The notes: generated from the sequence alone by a model not told the origin. Positions 21,943-34,761 are shown, counted from the stretch's first letter. The stretch: DNA of 64,000 nucleotides from Macrothele yani (GCA_039090855.1 CM077034.1:230891005-230955004), one strand, 5' to 3'. Numbers and translations: made by a program.

Positions 21943-23444
21943 CCCAGCAAAAACAGTCTTGCTGGGCCACAAGTGGGCCCTTGCTGGCAGCCAGCAATGG
22001 CCCAGCACTATGTTGCCGCTGCCGAACCGTTAATAAAATGTCCGGGTGGCCAACAGAAGGGCCAGTAGTTCAGGCCAACAGCTGGACAACAGTTGGCAGC
22101 CAGCAACCACGTGACGTAACTGGTGGCTTGCCGAATCTTGTCCGCCAATTTCCCAGTAGTAGCCATAATAATAATAAAAAGAAAAAGCAAGGACAACCGC
22201 AGTTTCCTAAAGCTACAATTTTTTTTCCTACCCTTACGAATCTTGTAATTTAACGCACTGCGCTGGGGAAACTTTGTCGACAGACCGGAAAAACGCTGTT
22301 TGCATCTGACTAGATTCGACCCTGGGCCGTTTGTGCGGAAGCCGCGCTCGCTACCGACCGGACTAATTTACGACTCTCGGACACGTGTTAGAAGCTATCT
22401 GTTTGGTATGCAATTTGTAATCGAATGCTTCCCTCTTTTATTTTATAATATTGCGAGGTATTTTTCATAAAAGTCAGTTTCATATAATTGATAAATTAAT
22501 TTTTTCAACGTAACGATAGTTTTTTTCTTTTTTTACCTTAAGAGAACTTCACTCATTTTCAAGGCGTGTACATACTTAGAGTCGCTTTCCAAAGTTTTGT
22601 ACTGTCCTTGCCGTCTTGAAAAGAGATTGTTGAATAAATATATATTTACCCTGGTTCATGTCACATTCTGTTACATTTTTGACGTTGTGTCTTTCCTTTC
22701 CGTTGTCCAAAGCTATATTTGTTTTAAAGAGTAAAAGATATTTTATTTTACTTCTCGTTATTTTTAGAAGCGAATTCCTCCCAGTCTTGTGTATTCAACC
22801 CATGGATGAGTACACCACATAGCGTTGCTTTTGTTTTCTTTCAAATAATTAATAAATTTTGTACGCGTATAATTCTTTTTTTTTTTTTTCCAACAAACGT
22901 TGTTTTAATGGTTTTCCAGGACATTTGTTTCAAGCGGTTTCAAATTTTCTTGTTATTCATCCATTCCATTCCATGAATTGTTATTCATGGGAATGGAGTG
23001 GGTGTATTTCATGGCTGTAATCTAGTATTTCACGGCTTAATCTGATATCTTCGTCGACGTAGAATTTCATTAGGAAATTAATTCGCCTCTCCACATATGG
23101 ATTTTTTCTTAACATCCACTAAAATAACACGATGGCGATAGCGTCGTCTTCAACTAACTGGTACCATGAGAGACACAGCAAGTGTTGCTTCTGCGCATGC
23201 GCAGTCCCGATGCTTCCACCTGCTGTTGGGGGGTTGCATCGGTTGCCAGCAACGGGCCACTAGTGGCACTTGCATGGAGGCCCACAATTCACGGCGATGC
23301 TGCAGGGCCATCAATGGCTCGCCAACTGATAGCGCTGCCACCAACGGACCACCACCGGGCCGTGAGCGGCAGATTCCAGCCAGCAGTGACCCATCACTGC
23401 CAGCTGGTGGCCAGTAGTTTCCCAGCACTTGTGTTTTTGCTGGG
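21943..23444. mobile_element. non-autonomous DNA element with CCCAGCAAAAAC ends
   Basis: The left end CCCAGCAAAAACAG and right end TGTTTTTGCTGGG are inverted repeats. Both subterminal regions are rich in GCTGGC/GCCAGC and TGGCCC motifs in opposing directions, while the middle (22200-23100) is AT-rich. No coding frame is credible and no target duplication is clear. A tRNA-like A/B-box pair may lie on the minus strand near 22295-22375. The superfamily is unassigned. Confidence 0.55.
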
Positions 23445-23914
23445 AAGTGGCGGCCGGTGACACAGCAACACGCTAAAAAATTTTGAATTCATATTCGTAT
23501 TGTTTATTGTAGCTGAAAGCCTGAAAGTGCATGCATCTGATTTGCCGCCAGCCGAAAATCCAGTTTATAGACGAGCCATAATCAAGGTTCCTGTTCATCA
23601 TTTGGTCTGTGGTGTCGGTTAGCACACGGCAATAACAGCTTGGTTCTGCTGTCGCCTACCAGTTGGGTCTTTCGTGCTGCAAACTGAGTAGCACGGCCCC
23701 AACAGTGTGTCTTTCCTGCCTCCTACATCACACACCTCTTGGGGGTCCTCTTGTCAAACCGGCAACCAGAATGTAGACCTACACGCGTACGCGGGTAGTT
23801 TTCAAATTATTAGATTTTGCAGATATTTTTTTTTTGCTTTTAGATTAAAAAAAGAAATAAATGTTATTTACCGCAATTAAAACACTTACTCAAGGCATTA
23901 CTCAGATTAATATA
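23445..23914. other. spacer, nothing recognised
   Basis: Mixed sequence without credible coding frame or repeat structure. Confidence 0.5.
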
Positions 23915-25325
23915 CACTGACGGGAAAGAAAAATCCCAACACCAAGCTGTGTTAGATAAACGACAGTTGGTAGGCGGCGAGAGTACATCTGTAAGATGAC
24001 GTCTATGCAAATTTCGCACTCGGCGCATACGTGTGGCGCTAGTAGCGCCCCACGGCACATGCAATGCAGGTTTGCTGTAAATACGCGCTGTAACGTTCGT
24101 GAGCGTTAGTTATCGTTCAGATTCGACGTAGGGTGTTGGTGTTAGTCAAGAATGCCTTTAAGAAGACGAAGAAGCCATTATCAACAGCTCACGGAGTTTG
24201 AACGAGGGCTACGAGAAGGTGGATTTTCTTTCCGCAATATTGCAGAACGACTTGGCAGGAATGTAGCCACTGTGCATGATTGCTGGCAGCGGTGGTCAAG
24301 GGAAGGTACTGCCTCAAGAAGATCGGGTTCCGGTCGGCCACGTGGCACTACTGAGAGGGAAGACCGCCGTGTACGGCGTATGGCCGTGGCGCATCGTACC
24401 GCGTCTGCGGCAGCAACTCGAGCTACAGTTGCCACCACAGTGACACAATGAACTGTTACAAATCGGTTACTTGAAGGACAGCTCCGAGCCAGACGCCCTG
24501 CAGCGTGCATTTGACTTACTCCAAACCACTGCCGTTTGCGACGTCAGTGGTGTCAAGCTAGAGCTCATTGGAGGACGGAGTGGAGATCTGTTGTGTTTTC
24601 TGATGAAAGCCGGTTCTGCCTGGGTGCCAGTCATGGCCGTGCGTTGGTTAGAAGGAGGCCAGGTGAGCGCCTGCAACCAACCTGTCTGCGGCCGAGACAC
24701 ACTGGACCTACACCTGGAGTTATGGTCTTAGGAGCAATTTCCTATGACAGCAGGAGCACTCTCGTGGTTATCCCACGCACCCTGACGGCACAGTTGTACG
24801 TCGGTCTGGTGATTCAACCTGTTGTGCTGCCATTCATGAACAGCATTCCAGGGGTGTTTTCCAAGAGGATAACGCTCGCCCGCTTACCGCTGTTGTAACC
24901 CAACATGCTCTACAGTGTGTCGACATGTTGCCGTGGACTGCTAGATCACTAGATCTTTCACCAATCGAGCACGTATGGGACATCATTGGACGACAACTCC
25001 AGCGTCACCCCCAAGCAGCATTAACCGTCCCTGTATTGACCGACCAAGTGCAACAGGCATGGAACTCCATCCCACAAACTGACATCCAGCACCTGTACGA
25101 CACAATGCATGAACGTTTGCGTGCTTGCATTCAACATTCTGGCGGTTATACCGGTTATTAATGTACCAGCATTTCACATTTAAAATGGCTCTTCTCGCGC
25201 TTACAATAAGCTGTGATCTTGAAACCTTAATCGATTAAATATGTTACCTATACGAATGTATTGCCGCCATTTCATTCCTCTACAACTATATTTTCGTGGT
25301 GTAGGGATTTTTTTTTCCGTCAGTG
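23915..25325 (+). mobile_element. Tc1-like element, MPLRRRRS family, copy A
   Basis: Flanked by TA, with inverted ends CACTGACGGGAAAGAAAAAT and TTTTTTTTTCCGTCAGTG; 1411 bp. Copy B at 42972-44400 is in the same orientation and very similar. Confidence 0.9.
24152..25161 (+). pseudogene. Tc1 DD34E transposase, copy A, several breaks
   Basis: Starts MPLRRRRSHYQQLTEFERGL. Compared with copy B, GRVIG is deleted in the first helix-turn-helix. A stop replaces Arg after TTVTQ (near 24450). A shifted frame carries RSVVFSDESRFCLGASHGRA (first Asp). A further frame carries the second-Asp region, where NARP has degraded (FSKRITLARLP). LPWTARSLDLSPIEHVWDII (Glu) follows, ending SGGYTGY and a stop at 25161. 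Inactive. Confidence 0.85.
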
Positions 25326-25727
25326 TATTTTATTCTATTTTAACTTCAACTTTCAATTATTTTTCACATCTTCTGAGTTCTTTTGTCTTAACAGATGTTC
25401 CTGTTCTAAGATTATATCAAAGCCTTGTTCTCAATGCATAGGAACTGTATCAAGTTTCGTTTACAAAGAAATAATTTTGCCAGTTATTAAATTGCCAGTT
25501 ATTAAATTTAAATATTTTCCTTATGTATTTTGTAAGTCTACTATTTTTTAACTTAAGTTGTTGAAAACGCTATTTATAATTTTTGAAGGTTCATTAATGG
25601 AACTGTTTTTCTAGATACTATACTGTGCAAATTAATTGGGACAAAGTAAAAAATCACTCTTTTTTTTTCCCAAAACTATGCCTTTAATATCATTCTATGC
25701 CTTGATATACACTGATAAATACCTGTA

Positions 25728-26699
25728 TTAGTATGAAGTATGTCCTCCTTTATCAGAAATGACCTCTTGAATTCGTTTTGGCATTGACTCCACTAATTGA
25801 GTGCACATATTTTTGACTTCATAAACCACACTTTTATAGCATTCGTTATCATGCGTTCTTTGGTTGTACAGTCCATTTTACCTAAACGTCTCTTCAAAAT
25901 ATTCCACAAGTTTTCTATGGGATTTAAGTCTGGTCAATTTCCAGGCCAATCAAGCAAATGAATTTGATTTTCCAGCTTGACCAATTTCGAATTGTGACAT
26001 GGGGCCAAGTCATGTTGAAATGTCCCGTCAAAAGTTTGCAAGAATGGAAAAATCCTACGTTGTAATATTTCTACGTACTTGGCTGAATATCTTGAACAGG
26101 AACTAAGCTTCCGGTGCCATTTGATGTGAAAAAACCCCAAAACATCTGTTTCAGAGGGTGTTTTACAGTTTGTTTGACATCCTCAGGTCTTAAGTTGCTT
26201 CGTCTAACGACATTTGCTTGGTAACCCTGCACAAATAAATGAGTTTCATCACTGAAAATTACCTTTTCCCAGTCGTCAGCAGTCCATGATTTATATTTTT
26301 TGGCCCATGCTAAACGTTTTATCTTCATTTTCGCATTCAAATATTGTTTTTTCTTGGTCTTCTTGCAAACTTCCAGAAGCCTACGGTGTACAGTTGAATC
26401 CCTAACATCACAACCACTAGTCAATGAATCTCTTTGAAGGTCGGTGCTTTTTTTTTTTTTTTTTTTTTTGATTCATTTTACTACTTCTGATTAGATATTT
26501 ATCGGTCCGTGGAGTTGTTTTTCGTTTTCTTCCACATTTACCTCTCCATTTTGGAGATGATGATCCAGATGCATTGTATCGCGTTAGCAGTCACTTGATT
26601 TGCCTACACCAACTGCAGAAGCGATATCTCTCACTGTCATAGAAGTGTGATCCTTCAGAGCAATTATTTTTGCACGCTTCCTTGGGGAAATATATCCAT
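25728..26699 (-). pseudogene. Tc1 transposase of copy 2, disrupted
   Basis: The minus frame starts MDISPRKRAKIIALKDHTSM (copy 1 has a frameshift here), with a stop where the other copy also has one (VGVGK then stop). A long T-run at 26449-26469 breaks the N-terminal part. From 26424 it reads SGCDVRDSTVHRRLLEVCKK and VIFSDETHLFVQGYQANVVR (first Asp). The next frame holds FQHDLAPCHNSKLVKLEN (second Asp), then WPGN and a stop before the Glu region. Confidence 0.8.
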
Positions 26700-26743
26700 T
26701 TTTCAATCAACGTACTCACAGAGAGCAAAAACTAACATCCACC

Positions 26744-29700
26744 TGCTACTGGGGGCTTTTGGATTGCCCCGTGTCATTATTAGTAATAAGGGTAATCACT
26801 CGAATCTCAAAAACTATGTTTTCCCAGTATTATAGAAAACACAGGCTCGCTATTCGAGGATGGGCGCTGTGTTTCACCCAGCCGACGTTCCGTGTATCGG
26901 GGTCCGCTGAGTGCCGCAATGTTTTAAAGTAATCGTCTAGCTTTTCATTTCTCTTTGAATAATTCGTTAACTTACAAATTTTGATTTGTTTACTAGCACT
27001 GATGTGTAAGTTACTCAGTATTGCACTGGAGGATTTTTCTGAACATTCATTCCAAATCATTTACTCACACATCCAACTCTCAATCGTGATTAACCTTTTT
27101 TACTTTACAAAATTGTACACTCAAATGAAATTTAGCCGACTCATAATAACGTGAAAATAAAATATTTTTATTTTCCTGATGAAGGCTTGAAATCTAGGAA
27201 AATACACTCAGTCATATGAAAATGTTTGAAGACCCTTTTAGCAAAATTATTTATTTAAAGGTTAACTTTAATTTCTTATTTTCATTTAATATAATTCTGA
27301 AATATTTCGAAACATAATTTACTAAAAATGATTCCCTATACTACACAATTTCCTGCTCTGATCAATGGTATTTACTTTACTCAACCATTTCATTTCTTCT
27401 ATTTCTGCCCTACTTTTCTCAGCATTAATTTAGAGCTGGTTTTACTTTCAACCTTAACTTAGTCTACTATGCTCTTCTTTAATTTTCGGTTCACCATACT
27501 AATTATGTAAACAAGAGGAAACGTTAAGGTCGGAAATGTCCTACCTTCTATCCCACGATGAGGGCTGGAATATCATTCTCTCGAAGTTTTCATGCTATCT
27601 CCTCTCTTTGCGAAGTTTTCATGCCGACTCCATCTTTCCGAAGTTCTTGTGCCAACTCTCTGAATTCTGTCATCATTCTCTCGAAGTTTTCATGCCGACT
27701 CCATCTTTCCGAAGTTCTCATGCTATCTGTCTGAATTCTCTCGAAGTTTTTATGCTATCTCCTCTCTTTCCGAAGTTTTCATGCCGACTCCTATCTTTCT
27801 GAAGTTCTTGTGCCAACTCTCTGAATTCTGTCATCATTCTCTCGAAGTTTTCATGCCGACTCCATCTTTCCGAAGTTCTCATGCTATCTGTCTGAATTCT
27901 CTCGAAGTTTTCATGCTATCTCCTCTCTTTGCGAAGTTTTCATGCCGACTCCATCTTTCCGAAGTTCTTGTGCCAACTCTCTGAATTCTGTCATCATTCT
28001 CTCGAAGTTTTCATGCCGACTCCATCTTTCCGAAGTTCTCATGCTATCTGTCTGAATTCTCTCGAAGTTTTTATGCTATCTCCTCTCTTTCCGAAGTTTT
28101 CATGCCGACTCCTATCTTTCTGAAGTTCTTGTGCCAACTCTCTGAATTCTGTCATCATTCTCTCGAAGTTTTCATGCCGACTCCATCTTTCCGAAGTTCT
28201 CATGCTATCTGTCTGAATTCTCTCGAAGTTTTTATGCTATCTCCTCTCTTTCCGAAGTTTTCATGCCGACTCCTATCTTTCTGAAGTTCTTGTGCCAACT
28301 CTCTGAATTCTGTCATCATTCTCTCGAAGTTTTCATGCCGACTCCATCTTTCCGAAGTTCTCATGCTATCTGTCTGAATTCTCTCGAAGTTTTTATGCTA
28401 TCTCCTCTCTTTCCGAAGTTTTCATGCCGACTCCTATCTTTCTGAAGTTCTTGTGCCAACTCTCTGAATTCTGTCATCATTCTCTCGAAGTTTTCATGCC
28501 GACTCCATCTTTCCGAAGTTCTCATGCTATCTGTCTGAATTCTCTCGAAGTTTTTATGCTATCTCCTCTCTTTCCGAAGTTTTCATGCCGACTCCTATCT
28601 TTCTGAAGTTCTTGTGCCAACTCTCTGAATTCTGTCATCATTCTCTCGAAGTTTTCATGCCGACTCCATCTTTCCGAAGTTCTCATGCTATCTGTCTGAA
28701 TTCTCTCGAAGTTTTTATGCTATCTCCTCTCTTTCCGAAGTTTTCATGCCGACTCCTATCTTTCTGAAGTTCTTGTGCCAACTCTCTGAATTCTGTCATC
28801 ATTCTCTCGAAGTTTTCATGCCGACTCCATCTTTCCGAAGTTCTCATGCTATCTGTCTGAATTCTCTCGAAGTTTTTATGCTATCTCCTCTCTTTCCGAA
28901 GTTTTCATGCCGACTCCTATCTTTCTGAAGTTCTTGTGCCAACTCTCTGAATTCTGTCATCATTCTCTCGAAGTTTTCATGCCGACTCCATCTTTCCGAA
29001 GTTCTCATGCTATCTGTCTGAATTCTCTCGAAGTTTTTATGCTATCTCCTCTCTTTCCGAAGTTTTCATGCCGACTCCTATCTTTCTGAAGTTCTTGTGC
29101 CAACTCTCTGAATTCTGTCATCATTCTCTCGAAGTTTTCATGCCGACTCCATCTTTCCGAAGTTCTCATGCTATCTGTCTGAATTCTCTCGAAGTTTTTA
29201 TGCTATCTCCTCTCTTTCCGAAGTTTTCATGCCGACTCCTATCTTTCTGAAGTTCTTGTGCCAACTCTCTGAATTCTGTCATCATTCTCTCGAAGTTTTT
29301 CATGCCGACTCCATCTTTCCGAAGTTCTCATGCTATCTGTCTGAATTCTCTCGAAGTTTTGTATGCTATCTCCTCTCTTTCCGAAGTTTTCATGCCGACT
29401 CCTATCTTTCTGAAGTTCTTGTGCCAACTCTCTGAATTCTGTCATCATTCTCTCGAAGTTTTCATGCCGACTCCATCTTTCCGAAGTTCTCATGCTATCT
29501 GTCTGAATTCTCTCGAAGTTTTTATGCTATCTCCTCTCTTTCCGAAGTTTTCATGCCGACTCCTATCTTTCTGAAGTTCTTGTGCCAACTCTCTGAATTC
29601 TGTCATCATTCTCTCGAAGTTTTCATGCCGACTCCATCTTTCCGAAGTTCTCATGCTATCTGTCTGAATTCTCTCGAAGTTTTTATGCTATCTCCTCTCT

Positions 29701-31351
29701 TTCCGAAGTTTTCATGCCGACTCCTATCTTTCTGAAGTTCTTGTGCCAACTCTCTGAATTCTGTCATCATTCTCTCGAAGTTTTCATGCCGACTCCATCT
29801 TTCCGAAGTTCTCATGCTATCTGTCTGAATTCTCTCGAAGTTTTTATGCTATCTCCTCTCTTTCCGAAGTTTTCATGCCGACTCCTATCTTTCTGAAGTT
29901 CTTGTGCCAACTCTCTGAATTCTGTCATCATTCTCTCGAAGTTTTCATGCCGACTCCATCTTTCCGAAGTTCTCATGCTATCTGTCTGAATTCTCTCGAA
30001 GTTTTTATGCTATCTCCTCTCTTTCCGAAGTTTTCATGCCGACTCCTATCTTTCTGAAGTTCTTTGTGCCAACTCTCTGAATTCTGTCATCATTCTCTCG
30101 AAGTTTTCATGCCGACTCCATCTTTCCGAAGTTCTCATGCTATCTGTCTGAATTCTCTCGAAGTTTTTATGCTATCTCCTCTCTTTCCGAAGTTTTCATG
30201 CCGACTCCTATCTTTCTGAAGTTCTTGTGCCAACTCTCTGAATTCTGTCATCATTCTCTCGAAGTTTTCATGCCGACTCCATCTTTCCGAAGTTCTCATG
30301 CTATCTGTCTGAATTCTCTCGAAGTTTTTATGCTATCTCCTCTCTTTCCGAAGTTTTCATGCCGACTCCTATCTTTCTGAAGTTCTTGTGCCAACTCTCT
30401 GAATTCTGTCATCATTCTCTCGAAGTTTTCATGCCGACTCCATCTTTCCGAAGTTCTCATGCTATCTGTCTGAATTCTCTCGAAGTTTTTATGCTATCTC
30501 CTCTCTTTCCGAAGTTTTCATGCCGACTCCTATCTTTCTGAAGTTCTTGTGCCAACTCTCTGAATTCTGTCATCATTCTCTCGAAGTTTTCATGCCAACT
30601 CATAATTCTCTCTGCTCCTCTTCCTGTCCTACGAAAATTTGTTCTTCCCGGATCCTCCTACCAATTTACAGATTGGTCACGCAATTATCATTTCCCGATC
30701 TGATTTGCTCTGGGTTTCCCGCCATTTCTCTGACTTGCCATCCTTCGCCCCGTCCAAAATCTGTGTCCGCCCTCAAATTCTAGGAACTTCGTTGCTTACG
30801 GATCTCCGAGGTCGTAAATCTTACTATCATAAAACTGCTATAGTTTTCCTTGGCCTGGCGTCAAGCTATTCTTTTCTTCCAGACTTGGTGCATCAAATCT
30901 CAAGACGACTGGCGCCGAGCTCCAATAAAATGTCTACCCGCTATTTCTCTGACTTGAGTTACTCCGTCTTACCCAATATTGCTGGCTCGTAGCAGTTAGG
31001 GAAAGGATGCCCCGCGGTCCCATGCCACAGCAAGCGGACTGCTGGAAGCCCTTCGACTCTGAGAGAGAGAGAGAGAGAGGGTGGGGTGGGGGTGAAGGGG
31101 AAAGAGCGGTACTTTCCTGACCTTCCTAGGCGCGAATCCACGGAAGAAAATCTAAGGGGAAAATTAAATTGTGAAATGCAGAGCGTGAAGTTTATAAAAT
31201 CCTTATTTTAATAATTCTTACACCAGCTCCCCAAAATCTCTGCCATTCATTTGATTAATTTTTTAAATCCCATTTCTTTTCCGCTTTTCCGATTACTTCT
31301 CAATTTCCAATACAGGGAAAAGGTGCGCGCTCGCTCACGAGTGCTGCAACA
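26744..31351. mobile_element. 4.6 kb insertion beginning TG and ending CA, minisatellite inside
   Basis: Defined by what it interrupts: the host Tc1 leader is contiguous on either side and CACC is duplicated (26740-26743, 31352-31355). The insert starts TGCTACTGGGGGC and ends GTGCTGCAACA. TG...CA ends with a 4-bp duplication are what a solo LTR would show, but no internal region or second LTR is seen. About 3 kb of it is a 161-bp array; the flanks (26744-27580, 30600-31351) have no coding frame. A GA microsatellite lies at 31059-31078. Identity as a solo LTR is inference. Confidence 0.55.
27580..30595. repeat. 161-bp higher-order minisatellite, about 19 units
   Basis: Each 161-bp unit is built from about five sub-repeats of 28-43 bp, each starting CGAAGTT or TGAAGTT followed by a C/T-rich stretch with ATGC. 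Most units are nearly identical. Single-base indels occur near 29298, 29361 and 30063. The first 1.5 units (27590-27940) are diverged or rearranged. Open frames of 60-90 codons recur only because of the repeat; period 161 shifts frame each unit, so they are not genes. Confidence 0.95.
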
Positions 31352-31927
31352 CACCTGTCACACACGAAAGCTCACAACTGAAGCTGAATTGCCTATTTCC
31401 TGTTTAAAACCGGTCAAACCACATTCTCACTATCAAGTTCTAACAGTCACACCACCTCACAGCTGATAAAACTGGTTTACGTGGGTTTCCGACGTCAACT
31501 GGCGATGATCACATTGCAATTCTGAGAACAAAATAGCTTGTCCCAATTAATTTGCACGGCATAGTATAAAAACTTTAGTCTCTTTTTTTGAGGTTCATAG
31601 TCAAATATTTTAATTATTTCCCTAAAGATCCATTTCACACACACTGCTGCACATTCAGCTGCAATGTGCTTATTTTTTGTCCTCACAGGAATCTGTAATG
31701 TTCTAATAATTATTCATTGTTTTATTAATTTTTCTTAAAATTATCATATTCATATGTCATGATTTGCAAGTTTACAGCAAATTTCTCTGTTTCAACGGTT
31801 GTGTACGCAGATACATTTTATTTTTATATAACTCTGCCGGCCACAAGGGTTTCCAGCGTGCTATATTTCTCTCAGCACGATATAAGATCGCGCCGGCAGC
31901 AAACGGCGTTGAAACCAAAGACCCCCA

Positions 31928-32873
31928 GCCGCCCCGGTGGCGCAGTGGTCTAAGGTATGGCCTCTGATCATTCGTCCGAAAGGGGTCCGGGTTCGAATCC
32001 AGGTGAGACATGGATGTTGTATTTGTCTTACGGCACTGGCCTGGAACCAGTAACCATAAATTAGGGACAGGCGACTGCCTATAGCCCAAGCGTCAGCTTA
32101 TGATCCTTCGTTCGTGAAGGGTTCGGATTCGAATCCCGGTGAGGCATGGATGTTGTGTTTGTCTTACGGCACTGGCTCTCTCCCTGTCCTGGAACCAGTG
32201 ACCCTAAATTAGGGACGGGCGACTGCTTATAGCCCAAGCGTTGGCTTATGATCATTCGTTCGTGAAGGGTCCGGGTTCAAATCTCGGTGAGGCATGAATG
32301 TTGTATTTGTCTTACGGCACTGGCTCTCTCCGTTCCCTGGAAGCAGTGACCCTAAATAAGGGACGAGAGACCGCTTATTGCCCTAACGTTGGCTCATGAT
32401 AATTCGTTCGTAAAGAGTCCGGGTTGGAATCCCTGTTAGGCATGGATGTTGTGTTTGTCTTACCGCACTGGCTCTCTCCCTTCCCTGGAATCAGTGGCCC
32501 TAAATTAGGGACGAGCGACTGCTTATAACCCAAGCGTTGGCTTATGCTCATTCGTTCGTGAAGGGTCCGAGTTCAAATCCCAGTGAGGCATGGATGTTAT
32601 GTTTGCCTTACGGCACTGGCTCTCTCCGTTCCCTGGAAGCAGTGACACTAAATAAGGGCCGGGAGACCGCTTATAGCCCTAATGTTGGCTCATGATCATT
32701 CATTCGTGAAGGGTCCGGGTTGGAATCCCTGTTAGGCATGGATGTTGTGCTTGTCTTACCGCACTGGCTCTCTCCCTTCCCTGGAACCAGTGACCCTAAA
32801 TTAGGGACGGGCGACTGCTTATAGCCCACTGAGTTGCTCACGGTGGTCGTTAAACCTCCAATCAAAAAAAAAA
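31928..32873 (+). mobile_element. SINE1 copy with ~149-bp tandem units including half of the tRNA head
   Basis: Begins with a full head (GCCGCCCCGGTGGCGCAGTG), followed by about six units each starting AAGCGTTGGCTTATGATC, i.e. inside the tRNA-like head, and ending at TATAGCCC. Only the last unit has the normal 3' end (GGTGGTCGTTAAACCTCC) and poly-A (32864-32873). The breakpoint differs from the 131-bp arrays. Units are more diverged than those elsewhere. Confidence 0.8.
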
Positions 32874-32948
32874 GGACCTCCCCCTCTTTCTCCTATCGAA
32901 ACTGGGAGCAGGGCAGTTGACCAATAGAATAGAAGGAAAACTTATCTG

Positions 32949-33304
32949 GCCGCCCCAGTGGCGCAGTGGTCTAAGGCGTTGGCCTCTGATCATTCGTCCG
33001 TAAGGGGAACGGGTTCGAATCCCGGTGAGGCATGGATGTTGTGTTTGTCTTACGGCACTGGCTCTCTCCCTTCCCTGGAACCAGTGACCCTAAATTAGGG
33101 ACGGGCGACTGCTTATAGCCCATTGAGTTGCTCACGGTGGTCGTTAAACCTCCAATCAATCAATGAATGGATGTTGTGTTTGTCTTACGGCACTGGCTCT
33201 CTCCCCTCCCTGGAACCAGTGACCCTAAATTAGGGACGGGCGACTGCTTATAGCCCATTGAGTTGCTCACGGTGGTCGTTAAACCTCCAACCAAAAAAAA
33301 AAAA
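32949..33304 (+). mobile_element. SINE1 copy with a duplicated body
   Basis: Head, body, short AATCAATCAATG joint, second body, poly-A (33293-33307). Target duplication AAACTTATCTG at 32938-32948 and 33305-33315. Confidence 0.85.
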
Positions 33305-33848
33305 AAACTTATCTGATTGTTTGTTTGTTTCTGTGCTCTCATAACGTTTGCTTGATCAGCCAGTTAAAATCTATCTGTGGTTTTCATGATCTTTTAATTT
33401 CATGAATGGAGACTGCGATTAATTCAGTAGATTCTTTGTTGAAACTACCATTTTCTTCAAGAACTTTAGAGGGACAAATTGAAGTAAAGTCCTTAGGTCG
33501 ACCAACAGCAAATTTGATTGACTGAATTCTATATTGAAGCACACTGTGAAAAAGTTTCGTATTAAAAATATGAAACTGACTAACAACCTATTTTCAAAAT
33601 AAATAAATAAATAAAAATAAATGAGTAATGTTTTCTAGGCAACTGAAGTCAGGGCGGATTAATCAAGCCATATATTCCGCAAAATGTTAGGCTTAATAGT
33701 GTGTCGAATATACGATTACAAATTTAACCATTAACGCCAAAGAGGTGAACAGGATGAATAATCATATTAATATATTTGTAATTACGAAAATCTGCTCTCT
33801 GGTATTTTTCCCGATTACCAAAATGATCCTATTGCCCAATTCCTTCCT

Positions 33849-33887
33849 AAGGCCTGTGGTGGTGGTGGTGGTGGTGGTGGGGGGGGG
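33849..33887. repeat. GGT microsatellite and G-run
   Basis: About eight GGT repeats followed by a G-run, directly abutting the SINE1 array. G-rich enough to form non-B structures. The upstream 33316-33848 holds no recognised feature. Confidence 0.8.
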
Positions 33888-34753
33888 TTGATTGAAGGTT
33901 TAACGACCACCGGGAGCAACTCAATGGGCTATAAGCAGTCGCCCGTCCCTAATTTAGGGTCACTGGTTCCAGGGAAGGGAGAGAGCCAGTGCCGTAAGAC
34001 AAACATAACATCCATTGATTGATTGGAGGTTTAACGACCACCGTGAGCAACTCAATGGGCTATAAGCAGTCGCCCGTCCCTAATTTAGGGTCACTGGTTC
34101 CAGGGAAGGGAGAGAGCCAGTGCCGTAAGACAAAGATAACATCCATTGATTGATTGGAGGTTTAACGACCACCGTGAGCAACTCAATGGGCTATAAGCAG
34201 TCGCCCGTCCCTAATTTAGGGTCACTGGTTCCAGGGAAGGGAGAGAGCCAGTGCCGTAAGACAAACATAACATCCATTGATTGATTGGAGGTTTAACGAC
34301 CACCGTGAGCAACTCAATGGGCTATAAGCAGTCGCCCGTCCCTAATTTAGGGTCACTGGTTCCAGGGAAGGGAGAGAGCCAGTGCCGTAAGACAAACATA
34401 ACATCCATTGGTTGATTGGAGGTTTAACGACCACCGTGAGCAACTCAATGGGCTATAAGCAGTCGCCCGTCCCTAATTTAGGGTCACTGGTTCCAGGGAA
34501 GGGAGAGAGCCAGTGCCGTAAGACAAACACAACATCCATTGATTGATTGGAGGTTTAACGACCACCGTGAGCAACTCAATGGGCTATAAGCAGTCGCCCG
34601 TCCCTAATTTAGGGTCACTGGTTCCAGGGAAGGGAGAGAGCCAGTGCCGTAAGACAAACACAACATCCATGCCTCACCGGGATTCGAACCCTGACCCCTT
34701 CCGACGAATGATCAGAGGCCAACGCCTTAGACCACTGCGCCACCGGGGCGGCT
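33888..34753 (-). mobile_element. SINE1 copy with six 131-bp body units
   Basis: Minus orientation; units near 33888, 34020, 34151, 34282, 34413 and 34544, then the tRNA-like head to about 34753. Same junction as the array at 720-1892. No poly-A stretch separates it from the G-run on its 3' side. It lies next to the second DR1-repeat element. Confidence 0.85.
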
Positions 34754-34761
34754 GATTATGA

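Larger units (their letters stand above)
25623..31564 (-). mobile_element. Tc1-like element, copy 2, split by a 4.6 kb insertion
   Basis: The left terminal repeat CTGTGCAAATTAATTGGGAC begins at 25623. The transposase reads leftward from about 26699. The element stops at 26743 inside its 5' leader and resumes at 31356 with CACACGAAAGCTCAC, continuing to a right terminal repeat CCCAATTAATTTGCACGGC near 31564. The order and sequence match the leader of the copy at 5224-5476, so 26744-31351 is a later insertion. Confidence 0.85.

Noticed and set aside
27580..30595. Evenly spaced repeats that might suggest a CRISPR-like array or a repetitive secreted protein
   Set aside because: The whole 161-bp unit is repeated, with no unique spacers, and the frame shifts each unit.
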